Positions 8,158 to 18,170 of a stretch of 64,000 nucleotides of DNA are shown here, piece by piece. How positions within the stretch are numbered: position 1 is the stretch's first letter; the number at the start of each line of letters is the position of its first letter. The position numbers and the translations under genes are program-made. The stretch comes from Glaciecola sp. HTCC2999 (lineage in GTDB: Bacteria; Pseudomonadota; Gammaproteobacteria; Enterobacterales; Alteromonadaceae): positions 1 to 64,000 of the forward strand of contig CATECQ010000019.1 in assembly GCA_949498985.1 (NCBI GenBank). The letters run 5' to 3'. The notes under the pieces are model-generated. The model was not told where the DNA came from. It ran no database searches and saw only the letters and a list, made by a program, of their open reading frames with translations.

Positions 8158-9660
8158 ATGTCAAACACCCTATACATGCTGATTTTTTTATTGTTTACAC
8201 TTTCATGCATTGGCAAAGTCTTAGCGACTGAGCAACCTGTTGTTACCGATCCTGAAGCACGTATGAGTATCACTCAACATAGTGCAAAGTTTAATGGTAA
8301 AACCGTGAAATACTCCGTCCACGCTGGCGATCATTTTTTATATGATGAGCACCGCACTCCTAAAGCCAACATATACTCAACCGCGTATTTTGCTGATCAA
8401 CAAACTTCCTCTGAACGTCCAATATTATTTATCTTTAATGGCGGGCCTGGCTCTTCAAGTGTCTGGTTACATATGGGGGTATTTGGCCCTAAACGTGTTG
8501 TCTTGCCAAGTAATGCAGAACCTGTCGGTGCGCCGCCTTACGATTTGGCTCATAATCCTCTTAGTTTAATCGACATAGCAGACATGGTATTTATTGACCC
8601 TGTAGGTACTGGCTACTCTCACCCTTTAGGCAAATACCAAGGAAAAGACTTTTGGGGCGTCAAAGAAGATGCTGTCGTAATGGCCGATTTTGTCAGGGCG
8701 TTTACCCGTCAACATAATTTATTTAATCGACCAAAATATCTCGTGGGTGAAAGTTATGGCACCACTCGCGCTGGCGCAATGGTTAAAGAGCTCCAAGAAG
8801 GCTGGGGAACATTTGATTTATCAGGCGTGATGCTCATCTCGTCGATTGTAGATTTTCAAACCGGTGATTTTAATGTCGGTAATGATTTACCTTTTATTAC
8901 GTTTTTACCTACTTATGCCGCCACTGCTTGGTATCACAATGCGATTGATCGCAGCCAGTTTGCTAACCTTGAGGCCTTTCTTCAGGAAGTCCGCGACTTC
9001 GCCCTGGGAGAATACGCAACGGTTCTACTTAAAGGTAGCTTGGCTTCTGAGGCTGAACGTGAGTCGGTGTTATTGCAACTTGAGCGTATGACGGGTTTAA
9101 GTAAAGCATTTTTAACCCGCGCCAATTTACGGATTAATGAATTTCAATTCATGAAAGAATTAAAGCGTGATGAAGGACTCGCCGTGGGACGTTTAGATAG
9201 TCGATACTTAGGTAAAGAGAGTGATTTAAATGCCGAACGTTTTGAGGCTGATCCTTCTGGATACGCTATCGATGGCGCATACACTGCATTAATCAATCAT
9301 TACATGCGCACCGAACTAAACGTTAAGCGTAATGCTCAATATCATATTTTAAGTGGTCAGGTCTTCAGTAACTGGAATTGGTTGTATGAGCGCAGTGCCC
9401 GCAGCCAAGGATTTTTAAATGTGACGCCTTTTATCGCTAAAGCGATGCGACAAAACAAAGATTTTCGTGTCTTTGTTGGCAATGGTTATTATGACCTTGC
9501 GACTCCATTTTTCGCCACAGAACATTCTATGAACCATAATGGTATAGATCCGTCTCGGGTCACTATGAAATATTATGAAGCCGGTCACATGATGTATATT
9601 CATGAACCTTCTTTAATTGCTATCGTGAACGATATGCGTCAATTTTTACAGGCACAATAA
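8158..9660 (+). CDS. S10 family serine carboxypeptidase, secreted
   Basis: A 500-aa carboxypeptidase-Y-type peptidase of the alpha/beta-hydrolase fold that removes C-terminal residues from peptides. It has a signal peptide (about residues 1-23, ending VLA), the oxyanion-region motif [11 protein letters not shown] near residue 92, and the full triad: Ser199 in GESYG, Asp446 in GYYDLATP and His477 in AGHMMY. Export to the periplasm or outside is expected, and the type II secretion system encoded in this window could carry it out, though that is only a possibility. TTTAGGTGA supplies the ribosome site. Its stop is one base before the GTG start of prmA, so the two are probably co-translated despite unrelated functions. 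Confidence 0.93.
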   Translation: MSNTLYMLIFLLFTLSCIGKVLATEQPVVTDPEARMSITQHSAKFNGKTVKYSVHAGDHFLYDEHRTPKANIYSTAYFADQQTSSERPILFIFNGGPGSSSVWLHMGVFGPKRVVLPSNAEPVGAPPYDLAHNPLSLIDIADMVFIDPVGTGYSHPLGKYQGKDFWGVKEDAVVMADFVRAFTRQHNLFNRPKYLVGESYGTTRAGAMVKELQEGWGTFDLSGVMLISSIVDFQTGDFNVGNDLPFITFLPTYAATAWYHNAIDRSQFANLEAFLQEVRDFALGEYATVLLKGSLASEAERESVLLQLERMTGLSKAFLTRANLRINEFQFMKELKRDEGLAVGRLDSRYLGKESDLNAERFEADPSGYAIDGAYTALINHYMRTELNVKRNAQYHILSGQVFSNWNWLYERSARSQGFLNVTPFIAKAMRQNKDFRVFVGNGYYDLATPFFATEHSMNHNGIDPSRVTMKYYEAGHMMYIHEPSLIAIVNDMRQFLQAQ

Positions 9661-9661
9661 C

Positions 9662-10540
9662 GTGGCATATATCCAACTTAAAATTAATATGATTGCAGAA
9701 TACGCTGAAGCGCTTGGTGATATGCTATCAGGTAATGGCGCTCAAGCTGTCACATTCTTAGATGCAAAAGACACTCCGATGTATGAACCGAAGCCAGGGG
9801 AAGTAATGCTGTGGCCTGACACTCAAGTCATTGGATTATTTGATGCCGCGGATGATATGCAGGGAATTATTGAACGACTGGCACAATCTAAGCTACTTAA
9901 AGACGAATTTGTATATGTCCTTGACCCACTCGAAGATAAAGATTGGGAGCGTGAATGGATGGACAATTTCCACGCTATGCGTTTTGGTGAGCGTCTATGG
10001 GTATGCCCTTCATGGCGTGAAATTCCCGAACCTGATGCGGTCAATGTGATGCTCGATCCGGGGCTGGCATTTGGTACCGGGACACACGCAACTACAGCGT
10101 TATGCTTACGTTGGTTAGATAGTTTGTCCCTTTCAGGAGCAAAAGTACTCGATTTTGGATGTGGTAGCGGGATTTTAGGTATTGCGGCTTTAAAATTAGG
10201 TGCTGCGGACATGTTAGGTATTGATATTGATCCACAAGCTTTACAAGCCACTGAAGCGAACGCTCAACGTAATGGTGTCGCAGATAAACTTACCCTTGCA
10301 TTACCAAAAGATGATCCTCAATACCTGGCTGATATCGTATGTGCCAATATCCTTGCTGCGCCACTTCGTGAGCTAAGAGAGGTCATCAGTGGATATTGTA
10401 AACAAGGTGGACAAATTATCCTGTCAGGTATATTAGTCGAACAAGCAGCAGAAATCGCCGATCTTTACCGAGCTGACTTTTCCATCAATGACATCGTTGT
10501 GGAAGGTGATTGGGCAAGTATTAGCGGCACCAAGCTCTAG
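9662..10540 (+). CDS. prmA: Ribosomal protein L11 methyltransferase
   Basis: PrmA trimethylates ribosomal protein L11 at several amino groups using S-adenosylmethionine. The 292-aa product has the N-terminal L11-recognition domain (starting AYIQLKIN, close to the E. coli MPWIQLKLN start) and a C-terminal Rossmann methyltransferase domain with [10 protein letters not shown] near residue 162, the acidic IDIDP loop, and CANILAAPL. The start codon is GTG at 9662, fixed by this N-terminal similarity, with only a weak ribosome site; translation probably depends on coupling to the carboxypeptidase gene just upstream. prmA next to dusB-fis is a conserved gammaproteobacterial arrangement, where panF usually sits upstream. 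Confidence 0.96.
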   Translation: MAYIQLKINMIAEYAEALGDMLSGNGAQAVTFLDAKDTPMYEPKPGEVMLWPDTQVIGLFDAADDMQGIIERLAQSKLLKDEFVYVLDPLEDKDWEREWMDNFHAMRFGERLWVCPSWREIPEPDAVNVMLDPGLAFGTGTHATTALCLRWLDSLSLSGAKVLDFGCGSGILGIAALKLGAADMLGIDIDPQALQATEANAQRNGVADKLTLALPKDDPQYLADIVCANILAAPLRELREVISGYCKQGGQIILSGILVEQAAEIADLYRADFSINDIVVEGDWASISGTKL

Positions 10541-10596
10541 TTATTTACTTTCATACATGTCAAGTAAAAAAATTACATTTTGATTAAAAAATAGTC

Positions 10597-10625
10597 TTTT
10601 CAAATAACTCAAAAAGGCGTAATAT
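10597..10625 (+). promoter_or_regulatory. Candidate stringent-type promoter of dusB-fis
   Basis: TTTTCA (10597-10602), a 17-bp spacer, and TAATAT (10620-10625) are followed at once by a GC-rich discriminator (TGCGCTCC). That arrangement is expected for growth-rate and ppGpp-controlled promoters such as E. coli dusB-fis. It leaves a leader of about 90 nt before dusB. Confidence 0.5.
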
Positions 10626-10724
10626 TGCGCTCCTTTGACGAATTCCAGGTTATTAATTGCACAATATGCGTGTTTTTTATGCATTTTGCGATTATTTTTT
10701 TTGGTTAAGTACATGAGGTCGTAG

Positions 10725-11726
10725 TTGAACTCTCCTATTCAAATTGGTGCTTATTCACTAGAAAATAACTTGATGTTAGCACCTATGGCAGGTGTAACTG
10801 ATAGGCCTTTTCGTCAAATGTGCAAACAGATGGGCGCAGGTTTAGTGGTTTCAGAGATGCTCTCGAGTAACCCTAAGGTTTGGCATACTGAAAAGTCAAA
10901 AATGCGTATGGACCATACTGGGGAACATGGAGTTCGTTCCGTTCAAATAGCGGGCTCTGACCCGAATCTCATGGCTGAGGCTGCACAATTTAATGTCAAT
11001 AACGGTGCGCAAATCATCGATATCAACATGGGTTGTCCAGCAAAGAAAGTAAATAAAAAAATGGCAGGCTCTGCGTTACTGCAGTATCCAGAAATTGTAG
11101 AAGAAATTCTCGATGCTGTTGTTAATAGTGTAGATGTGCCAGTGACACTAAAAATACGAACTGGTTGGGATACGGATAATCGAAACGGTGTGCAAATTGC
11201 TAAACTTGCACAACAGTACAATATCCAATCCTTAGCAGTACATGGCCGAACCAAAGCCTGTATGTATAAAGGTAATGCTGAATACGATACGATCCGTGCA
11301 ATTAAACGTGCGGTGGAAATCCCAGTCATTGCTAATGGTGATATTACGACACCAGAAAAAGCGAAATATGTTTTGCAACACACCAATGCTGACGGATTAA
11401 TGATAGGTCGTGGAGCCCAAGGAAACCCTTGGATTTTCCGTGAAATTCTATATTATTTAGAGCATGGTGAGCGTTTACCTGAACCAGAGCTAACCGAACA
11501 ATGCACTGTCATGTTGGAACATGTGTCCAATGTCCACAATTTTTATGGTGGAATTAGTGGTGTAAGAATTGCTCGAAAGCATGTGGGTTGGTATATCGCT
11601 AAATATGATCAAGGAAGAAGTTTTCGTGAACACTTCAACGGTATTGATGATGCTGCAGAGCAGCTAGATGCACTAGAAATGTTCTATTCACGACTTCATA
11701 AGAAATTAGTTTCTTCAGTCGCTTAA
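10725..11726 (+). CDS. dusB: tRNA-dihydrouridine synthase B
   Basis: DusB reduces specific uridines in the tRNA D-loop using FMN and NADPH. The 333-aa protein has a TIM-barrel with APMAGVTDRPFR near residue 18, SEMLSSNPKVW, the catalytic cysteine in INMGCPAKKVN (about residue 105), and phosphate-binding IPVIANGDI and MIGRGAQGNPWIF motifs. The start is TTG at 10725: GAGGT lies 5 nt upstream and homology to E. coli DusB begins at once. The four codons just before it read ATG-AGG-TCG-TAG, a three-residue start-stop frame that contains the ribosome site. fis follows after 28 bp and is likely in the same operon. Confidence 0.96.
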   Translation: MNSPIQIGAYSLENNLMLAPMAGVTDRPFRQMCKQMGAGLVVSEMLSSNPKVWHTEKSKMRMDHTGEHGVRSVQIAGSDPNLMAEAAQFNVNNGAQIIDINMGCPAKKVNKKMAGSALLQYPEIVEEILDAVVNSVDVPVTLKIRTGWDTDNRNGVQIAKLAQQYNIQSLAVHGRTKACMYKGNAEYDTIRAIKRAVEIPVIANGDITTPEKAKYVLQHTNADGLMIGRGAQGNPWIFREILYYLEHGERLPEPELTEQCTVMLEHVSNVHNFYGGISGVRIARKHVGWYIAKYDQGRSFREHFNGIDDAAEQLDALEMFYSRLHKKLVSSVA

Positions 11727-11754
11727 TTGTCTAAAATAATAAAGAGCAGTATAT

Positions 11755-12048
11755 ATGTTTGATCAAAATGCATCGTCACCGTTTACTACTATAGTTACTA
11801 CCCCTGCACAAACTACCGCCCAGAAGCCTTTACGCGAGTCAGTAAAACAAGCAGTTAACAAGTATCTTAAGCAGCTAGAAAACACAAATATCGAAACCTT
11901 ATACGATATGGTGTTAAGCGAAGTGGAAGCACCACTACTTGAAGAAGTGATGACCTACACCCGTGGTAATCAGACTAAAGCAGCGAATATGATGGGTATC
12001 AACCGTGGTACTCTTCGCAAAAAATTAAAGCAATACGGCATGGGCTAG
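11755..12048 (+). CDS. fis: DNA-binding protein Fis
   Basis: Fis is a nucleoid protein and transcription regulator that bends DNA and activates rRNA and other growth-related promoters. The 97-aa product is nearly the usual 98 aa. The C-terminal half is almost identical to E. coli Fis ([20 protein letters not shown], then [14 protein letters not shown]), including the helix-turn-helix; the N-terminal arm that contacts recombinases is less conserved. It is the second gene of the dusB-fis operon and is followed by a strong terminator. Confidence 0.98.
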   Translation: MFDQNASSPFTTIVTTPAQTTAQKPLRESVKQAVNKYLKQLENTNIETLYDMVLSEVEAPLLEEVMTYTRGNQTKAANMMGINRGTLRKKLKQYGMG

Positions 12049-12074
12049 TATTGCAAAGGGGATTCCCCTAAGCT

Positions 12075-12106
12075 AAGAGCACCTTTTGAGGTGCTCTTTT
12101 CGTTTT
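12075..12106 (+). terminator. Intrinsic terminator after fis
   Basis: AAGAGCACCT-TTTG-AGGTGCTCTT is a perfect 10-bp GC-containing stem with a 4-nt loop, followed by TT and CGTTTT. It ends the dusB-fis operon 26 bp after the fis stop and separates it from purH. Confidence 0.92.
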
Positions 12107-12154
12107 ACCTACGCATAGAATTTTTCACTAAGCACACATAAGAAGTATATTATT

Positions 12155-13753
12155 ATGTCTACATCATCTCCTATTCGCCGCGCTTTGTTAAGCGTATCTG
12201 ATAAAACTGGCATCGTTGAGTTTGCCTCAGCTTTAGTCGCCCAAGACGTAGAATTGTTATCTACGGGTGGCACAGCAAAGCTGCTTGCAGAAGCGGGCTT
12301 ACCTGTGATTGAAGTGTCTGATTACACGGGACATCCTGAAATTATGGATGGTCGAGTAAAAACCTTACACCCAATGATTCATGGTGGTATTTTAGCTCGC
12401 CGTGGTCAAGACGAAGCGGTGATGGCAGATAATAATATCCAAGCTATTGATTTAGTTGTGGTCAACCTATATCCGTTCGCAGCAACCGTAGCCAACCCTG
12501 ACTGTACTTTACCTGACGCAATTGAAAATATTGATATTGGTGGCCCAACCATGGTCCGTGCAGCAGCTAAAAACCATAACGATGTCACTATTGTGGTGAA
12601 TGCTTCTGATTATGCTCATGTACTTCAACAAATGTCAGATAATAATGGCGCGGTTGATCACGCGACCCGCTTTGACCTGGCAATTAAAGCATTTGAACAT
12701 ACGGCAGAGTATGATGGCATGATTGCTAACTACTTTGGCGCTCGTTTAGACTCTGCAAATTGTGATGATGATTGTGGACATGAGCACAGTGAATTCCCGC
12801 GTACTTATAATATCCAAGTAAGCAAAAAACAAGATTTACGCTATGGTGAAAACGCTCATCAATCTGCAGCATTTTATGTTGAAAACGATATCCAAGAAGC
12901 ATCAGTTGCGACTGCAGAGCAATTACAAGGTAAAGAGTTATCGTTTAACAATATCGCTGATACCGACTCCGCCTTAGAATGTGTTAAAGAATTTGCTGAG
13001 CCAGCTTGTGTTATAGTGAAACATGCTAATCCATGTGGTGTAGCATTAGGCGACGACATTTTAACCGCTTATAACCGTGCTTATCAGACTGACCCAACAT
13101 CGGCTTTTGGTGGTATCATCGCATTTAACCGTGAACTTGATGCTAACACCGCTCAAGCAATTATCGATCGTCAGTTTGTAGAAGTTATCATCGCTCCCAC
13201 TGTCAGCAAAGAAGCACAAACAGTACTAAGTGCTAAACAGAACGTACGCGTATTAGCCTGTGGTGATTGGCAAGGCCAGCTTACTGATGGGTTCGATTTC
13301 AAACGCGTCAATGGTGGATTATTGATCCAAGAGCGTGATTTTGGCATGGTTGAATTAGATGATTTAACTGTCGTCACTAAAGTCAAGCCAACTGAAGCCC
13401 AGTTACAAGATCTATTATTTACGTGGAAAGTGGCTAAATATGTTAAATCTAATGCGATTGTTTACTGCAAAGACGGTATGACGATTGGTGTGGGTGCCGG
13501 TCAAATGAGCCGTGTCTATTCTGCAAAAATTGCGGGTATTAAAGCCGCAGATGAAGGTCTTGTGGTTGAGGGCAGTGTCATGGCATCAGATGCGTTCTTC
13601 CCATTTAGAGATGGAATTGACGCAGCCGCTGCTGCAGGTATTAGTGCGGTCATTCAGCCAGGCGGTTCGATGCGAGATGATGAAGTCATCGCTGCTGCAG
13701 ATGAAGCGGGCATTGCTATGGTATTTACTGGCATGCGCCATTTCCGCCACTAA
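12155..13753 (+). CDS. purH: Bifunctional AICAR transformylase / IMP cyclohydrolase
   Basis: PurH carries out the last two steps of de novo IMP synthesis: formyl transfer to AICAR and ring closure. The 532-aa protein has the N-terminal MGS-like cyclohydrolase domain ([23 protein letters not shown]) and the C-terminal transformylase domain with the catalytic [10 protein letters not shown] segment, plus the usual [10 protein letters not shown] and QPGGSMRD ends. A short His/Asp/Cys insertion (CDDDCGHEH) near residue 205 is a common variable linker in the family. purD follows after 24 bp; purH-purD is the standard gammaproteobacterial operon. Confidence 0.97.
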   Translation: MSTSSPIRRALLSVSDKTGIVEFASALVAQDVELLSTGGTAKLLAEAGLPVIEVSDYTGHPEIMDGRVKTLHPMIHGGILARRGQDEAVMADNNIQAIDLVVVNLYPFAATVANPDCTLPDAIENIDIGGPTMVRAAAKNHNDVTIVVNASDYAHVLQQMSDNNGAVDHATRFDLAIKAFEHTAEYDGMIANYFGARLDSANCDDDCGHEHSEFPRTYNIQVSKKQDLRYGENAHQSAAFYVENDIQEASVATAEQLQGKELSFNNIADTDSALECVKEFAEPACVIVKHANPCGVALGDDILTAYNRAYQTDPTSAFGGIIAFNRELDANTAQAIIDRQFVEVIIAPTVSKEAQTVLSAKQNVRVLACGDWQGQLTDGFDFKRVNGGLLIQERDFGMVELDDLTVVTKVKPTEAQLQDLLFTWKVAKYVKSNAIVYCKDGMTIGVGAGQMSRVYSAKIAGIKAADEGLVVEGSVMASDAFFPFRDGIDAAAAAGISAVIQPGGSMRDDEVIAAADEAGIAMVFTGMRHFRH

Positions 13754-13777
13754 ACCAACGAATATTAAGGAATTATT

Positions 13778-15064
13778 ATGCAAGTATTAGTTATAGGTAG
13801 CGGGGGTCGCGAACATGCACTGGCATGGAAAGCGGCTCAATGTGCAGATGTGACAAAGGTATTTGTTGCACCGGGTAACGCAGGTACTGCTACTGAAGCA
13901 AATTTAGAAAATGTTGATATTAGTGTTGGTGACATTGCAGGATTGGTGGCATTTGCACAAAACAATGCCATTGAATTGACGATTGTTGGACCTGAACAAC
14001 CCCTTGTGGATGGTGTGGTAGATGCATTCAACGCGGCTGGATTAGCTTGCTTTGGTCCTACTGCAGCAGCGGCTCAGTTAGAAGGTTCAAAGGCTTTTAC
14101 TAAAGACTTTTTAGCGCGTCATAACATCCCTACTGGCGCATATCAAAACTTCACTGAAATCGAACCTGCCATCGCTTATGTACGTGAAAAAGGGGCCCCC
14201 ATCGTAGTCAAAGCTGACGGTTTAGCCGCTGGTAAGGGTGTAATTGTCGCCATGACTTTAGTTGAAGCTGAAGATGCGATCAAAGATATGCTCGCGGGTA
14301 ATGCCTTTGGTGAAGCAGGTAGTCGTGTCGTAATTGAAGAATTTTTAGATGGTGAAGAAGCTAGCTTTATCGTCATGGTAGACGGTAAAAATATTGCGTC
14401 TTTTGCCACTTCTCAAGATCACAAACGTGTCGGTGATGGTGATACTGGCCTTAACACAGGTGGAATGGGCGCATATTCGCCAGCCCCCGTTGTTACTCCA
14501 GAAATTCATGATCGTATCATGCAAGAAGTCATTGAACCGACCGTAGCAGGTATGGCTTCTGAAGGTAACGATTATACTGGATTTCTATATGCCGGATTAA
14601 TGATTACTGCAGATGGCACACCAAAAGTGATTGAGTACAATTGTCGTTTTGGCGATCCAGAAACACAGCCGATCATGATGCGTTTGCAATCTGATCTCGT
14701 CGCACTATGCTTAAAAGCAACACAAGGCGAATTAGCTGATACCGTTATTGAATTTGATTCACGTCCTGCAGTCGGTGTCGTATTAGCTGCTGGCGGATAT
14801 CCTGGCAGTTATGCAAAAGGCATTGAAATTTCAGGTCTTGGCACAGGTGAATCTGATGATGCTAAGGTGTTTCATGCAGGTACAGCATCTCATAATGGTT
14901 CAGTCGTCACTGCCGGTGGACGTGTCTTATGTGCAACTGCATTAGGTGAGTCAGTCACGCAAGCACAACAATCGGCTTATCAACTTGCCAAAACAATCTC
15001 ATGGGATGGTATGTTCCATCGCAATGATATTGCATATCGTGCAATTGCCCGAGAAAATAACTAG
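13778..15064 (+). CDS. purD: Phosphoribosylamine-glycine ligase (GAR synthetase)
   Basis: PurD joins phosphoribosylamine and glycine with ATP, the second step of purine synthesis. The 428-aa protein shows the N-terminal GSGGREHALAWK motif, the VGPEQPLVDG segment, an ATP-grasp domain (VVKADGLAAGKGV, EEASFIVMVDG), DHKRVGDGDTGLNTGGMGAY and the metal-binding EYNCRFGDPETQ. The AAGGA ribosome site is well placed before ATG 13778. The prkB start codon comes 10 bp after its stop, so all three genes may be co-transcribed. Confidence 0.97.
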   Translation: MQVLVIGSGGREHALAWKAAQCADVTKVFVAPGNAGTATEANLENVDISVGDIAGLVAFAQNNAIELTIVGPEQPLVDGVVDAFNAAGLACFGPTAAAAQLEGSKAFTKDFLARHNIPTGAYQNFTEIEPAIAYVREKGAPIVVKADGLAAGKGVIVAMTLVEAEDAIKDMLAGNAFGEAGSRVVIEEFLDGEEASFIVMVDGKNIASFATSQDHKRVGDGDTGLNTGGMGAYSPAPVVTPEIHDRIMQEVIEPTVAGMASEGNDYTGFLYAGLMITADGTPKVIEYNCRFGDPETQPIMMRLQSDLVALCLKATQGELADTVIEFDSRPAVGVVLAAGGYPGSYAKGIEISGLGTGESDDAKVFHAGTASHNGSVVTAGGRVLCATALGESVTQAQQSAYQLAKTISWDGMFHRNDIAYRAIARENN

Positions 15065-15074
15065 GAAGGTAATT

Positions 15075-15977
15075 ATGTCAGCGAAACACCCTATTATTGC
15101 TATTACGGGTTCATCTGGTGCTGGGACAACCACCACTACCAATGCTATTCGTCATATTTTTCGCAATTTAAGTGTCAACGCTGCTGTAGTCAGCGGTGAT
15201 AGTTTTCACCGCTATACCCGACCTGAAATGGAACTAGAAATCCGTAAAGCCCAAGACCAAGGTAAGCATATTAGTTATTTTGGCCCTATTGCTAATGATT
15301 TCGAGCTACTTGAAAATCTCTTTACTCAATATGCCAACGATGGCTCTGGGCAATACCGTCAGTATTTACATACTTTTGATGAAGCCGTTCCTTTTAATCA
15401 AATGCCTGGTACATTTACACCATGGCAAGACCTACCAACAAATACTGATTTATTGTTTTATGAAGGGTTACATGGAGGGATCGCGACGGAAGATCACAAC
15501 GTCGCTAAGCATGTCGATTTACTCGTGGGCATGGTACCGATAGTTAATTTAGAGTGGATTCAAAAAATTGTGCGTGACACCACTGATCGAGGCCATAGCC
15601 GCGAAGCGGTAATGAGTAGCATTGTTAGATCATTGGATGATTACTTCCAATATATCACCCCACAATTTTCACAAACACATGTTAACTTCCAACGCGTACC
15701 AACGGTCGATACCTCTAATCCCTTTAGTGCTAGAGAGATCCCAAGCCAAGATGAAAGCTTTGTCGTTGTGCGTTTCCGCCAAGAAATGACCAATGTTGAC
15801 TACCCTTACCTCCTTAAAATGATTGATGGTTCGTTTATGTCGCGCATGAACACTATCGTCGTTCCGGGTGGCAAAATGGGATTAGCAATGGAATTGATAT
15901 TAACTCCATTAATTGAAGACATTTTAGAAGCTAAACGTCGTTCAAGAATCCAAATGGATTGGGTCCAAGATCAATAA
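15075..15977 (+). CDS. prkB: Phosphoribulokinase-family protein
   Basis: The 300-aa product closely resembles E. coli PrkB, a phosphoribulokinase/uridine-kinase family protein whose real job in non-autotrophs is unclear. It starts MSAKHPIIAITGSSGAGTTT: the P-loop reads GSSGAGTT rather than GxGKS/T, as in E. coli PrkB. Other matches are GDSFHRYTRPEM, FYEGLHGG and VPGGKMGLAMELI. The track frame extends upstream to 14946 inside purD; ATG 15075 is preferred because it carries the conserved N-terminus and a GGAAGGT ribosome site. No RuBisCO or other Calvin-cycle gene is in the window, so carbon fixation should not be inferred. Confidence 0.93.
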   Translation: MSAKHPIIAITGSSGAGTTTTTNAIRHIFRNLSVNAAVVSGDSFHRYTRPEMELEIRKAQDQGKHISYFGPIANDFELLENLFTQYANDGSGQYRQYLHTFDEAVPFNQMPGTFTPWQDLPTNTDLLFYEGLHGGIATEDHNVAKHVDLLVGMVPIVNLEWIQKIVRDTTDRGHSREAVMSSIVRSLDDYFQYITPQFSQTHVNFQRVPTVDTSNPFSAREIPSQDESFVVVRFRQEMTNVDYPYLLKMIDGSFMSRMNTIVVPGGKMGLAMELILTPLIEDILEAKRRSRIQMDWVQDQ

Positions 15978-16101
15978 CATTTGAGATTATTTCTTAGACA
16001 AACTTTGTAACATCATCCAAGTATAGATTTACATAAAATCATTTGGCTTTTTAATCACTTACATTATAGTGTATGAATAAATGATGACGGAGTATGTGTA
16101 T

Positions 16102-16827
16102 ATGGGTCAGGAAACATCTAAAATTCTAGTAGTCGACGATGACATGCGGTTACGTAGTTTATTGGAACGTTATCTTGTTGAACAAGGTTTCCAAGTTCGT
16201 TCTGCAGCAAACGCCGAACAAATGGACCGCTTACTCGAACGCGAAAACTTCCATTTAATTGTCCTTGATCTAATGCTTCCAGGTGAAGATGGGTTGTCAA
16301 TCTGTCGTCGTTTGCGTCAAAAGGAAAATACAATTCCTATTATTATGTTGACGGCTAAAGGAGATGAAATAGACCGTATCATAGGGCTTGAAATGGGGGC
16401 CGATGACTATCTGCCAAAACCATTCAATCCACGTGAATTACTAGCCCGAGCCAAAGCTGTTCTTAGACGAAAATCAGCCGAAGCGCCTGGAGCTCCCTCT
16501 CAAGCAGAACAAATTGTTGAATTTGCGCACTATAAATTAAATTTAGCTACTCGCGAAATGTCAGCAGATGGTAAACCGATGACATTAACCAGCGGCGAGT
16601 TTGCAGTACTTAAATCATTAGTGACACACCCCCGTGAACCGTTATCACGGGACAAACTAATGAATCTTGCTCGCGGTCGTGATTACGGAGCCTTAGAGCG
16701 AAGCATCGATGTTCAGGTATCACGTCTGCGTCGAATGCTAGAACAAGATCCTACTAATCCACGTTATATTCAAACTGTCTGGGGATTAGGCTACGTCTTT
16801 GTTCCAGATGGTTCAGATGTAAGCTAG
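16102..16827 (+). CDS. ompR: Two-component response regulator OmpR
   Basis: OmpR is the DNA-binding partner of EnvZ and controls porin and envelope genes in response to osmolarity and acid stress in enterics. The 241-aa protein has a receiver domain with acidic pocket D12/D13, phospho-acceptor D56 (LDLMLPGEDG) and KPFNPRELLAR, then a winged-helix domain (TSGEFAVLK, RSIDVQVSRLRRM, VWGLGYVFVPDG). I choose ATG 16102 over the track start 16081: a GGAG sits 9 nt upstream and the product then lines up with E. coli OmpR. envZ follows after 12 bp. Confidence 0.96.
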   Translation: MGQETSKILVVDDDMRLRSLLERYLVEQGFQVRSAANAEQMDRLLERENFHLIVLDLMLPGEDGLSICRRLRQKENTIPIIMLTAKGDEIDRIIGLEMGADDYLPKPFNPRELLARAKAVLRRKSAEAPGAPSQAEQIVEFAHYKLNLATREMSADGKPMTLTSGEFAVLKSLVTHPREPLSRDKLMNLARGRDYGALERSIDVQVSRLRRMLEQDPTNPRYIQTVWGLGYVFVPDGSDVS

Positions 16828-16839
16828 TACTAGCAAACT

Positions 16840-18141
16840 ATGAGATTATTTCCGCAAAGTGCCTTTGGCCAAACGGTATTATTGGTAGGTGTACTGCTAT
16901 TAATAAACCAAGTGGTATCTTATTTATCGGTGACTTATTATTTTATTCAGCCTAGTTATCAACAAATTAATTCCTTAGTCGCCACCCAAGTTGACACCAT
17001 TTTTGACCAAGATATCGTAACAGTCCCCAAACGCCGAGCACGCTTTACGCAGCGAACTGGCATTGAATTTTACAGTAATAGTGAAGCTGTTTTAAAAGGA
17101 TTAAATAACGCGACCTACTACCGGTTTATGTCCAATCAAATTGCAGAAGAACTTGGTGGAAAGACAGACGTTCGTTTGAGCACTCACATACCTTATCGCA
17201 TTTGGATAAATCCACCCCAAAATCCTGAAATATGGATCGTTATACCTATGCCCGGAGTAGGTGAAACTAACTTTTCACCTTTAACCGTCATTCTGTTAGT
17301 GATCGGTATATTAAGCGTGATTGGTGGTTATATCTTTGTCCTAAGAATGACACGACCTTTACGAGCCTTACAAATTGCAGCCAAAGAAGTAGGACAAGGT
17401 GAGTTCCCTGAACCCATCGAACCCTCTGGCGCGAGTGAGATGCAAGCAGTGACGCAAGCATTTAATCAAATGTCTAGTAGTATCAAGCGCTTAGAGCAAG
17501 ATAGAAATCTTATGACAGCGGGTATATCGCATGATTTACGCACTCCACTCACCCGTATACGCTTAGCAACTGAAATGATTGATGAGCAGCATGAATGGGT
17601 CAAAGAGGGAATTGTCCAAGATATTGAAGATATGAACGATATTATCGATCAATTTATTAATTACGCTCGACAAGATCGAGAAGAACAGCGCGAAACAGTG
17701 AATCTCAATACAATTATTGAAGAAGTTGTTCAAGCTCGACATTTTGATGATCACCATACCATTGCACAGCGACTAAACCCTCTTCCCGAGATCAGTTTAC
17801 GGCGTGTTGCTATCAAACGGGTGTTGGATAATTTAATTGAGAATGCCTTCCGCTATGGATCTGATCATTTAGAAATTTATACTGGATTCTCCGCTAAGGA
17901 AAAACGCATTATTTGCCATATTCGTGATTTTGGTACAGGGATCCCTGAAGAGCAACTACCTAACTTACTCCAACCCTTTACCCAAGGGGACCGTGCTCGA
18001 GGGAGTTCAGGTTCAGGCTTAGGGCTTGCCATTATTAAACGCATAATCGATATGCATCATGGCGAAGTAGCCTTTACAAATCACCCTGAAGGAGGACTGT
18101 TAGTGGTATTTAAATTACCACTAACCGATTCTATTACCTAA
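16840..18141 (+). CDS. envZ: Osmosensory histidine kinase EnvZ
   Basis: EnvZ is the inner-membrane sensor kinase for OmpR. The 433-aa protein has two membrane spans (about 11-33 and 147-169) bracketing a periplasmic domain, a HAMP linker ([16 protein letters not shown]), the dimerisation/phosphotransfer H-box with His231 in [13 protein letters not shown], and a HATPase domain with N-box (LIENAFRYG) and glycine boxes ([18 protein letters not shown]). It is slightly shorter than E. coli EnvZ (450 aa). It is convergent with hslO across 29 bp, in which I see no clear terminator. Confidence 0.96.
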   Translation: MRLFPQSAFGQTVLLVGVLLLINQVVSYLSVTYYFIQPSYQQINSLVATQVDTIFDQDIVTVPKRRARFTQRTGIEFYSNSEAVLKGLNNATYYRFMSNQIAEELGGKTDVRLSTHIPYRIWINPPQNPEIWIVIPMPGVGETNFSPLTVILLVIGILSVIGGYIFVLRMTRPLRALQIAAKEVGQGEFPEPIEPSGASEMQAVTQAFNQMSSSIKRLEQDRNLMTAGISHDLRTPLTRIRLATEMIDEQHEWVKEGIVQDIEDMNDIIDQFINYARQDREEQRETVNLNTIIEEVVQARHFDDHHTIAQRLNPLPEISLRRVAIKRVLDNLIENAFRYGSDHLEIYTGFSAKEKRIICHIRDFGTGIPEEQLPNLLQPFTQGDRARGSSGSGLGLAIIKRIIDMHHGEVAFTNHPEGGLLVVFKLPLTDSIT

Positions 18142-18170
18142 GTTTGGCTATCCATTAATACATTATTCGC

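Noticed and set aside
9823-10251. 142-aa minus-strand ORF inside prmA
   Set aside because: Shadow of prmA in another frame; low-complexity Ser/Pro-rich translation and no ribosome site.
12111-12126. PurR-box-like sequence before purH (ACGCATAGAATTTTTC)
   Set aside because: The left half resembles the PurR consensus but the central CG and the right half do not match, so I do not call an operator.
14946-15074. Upstream extension of prkB in the ORF track
   Set aside because: It overlaps purD by over 100 bp and the family N-terminus begins at ATG 15075 with a good ribosome site.
15075-15977. prkB as evidence for CO2 fixation
   Set aside because: It matches the PrkB of non-autotrophic enterics, and no RuBisCO or other Calvin-cycle gene is nearby.
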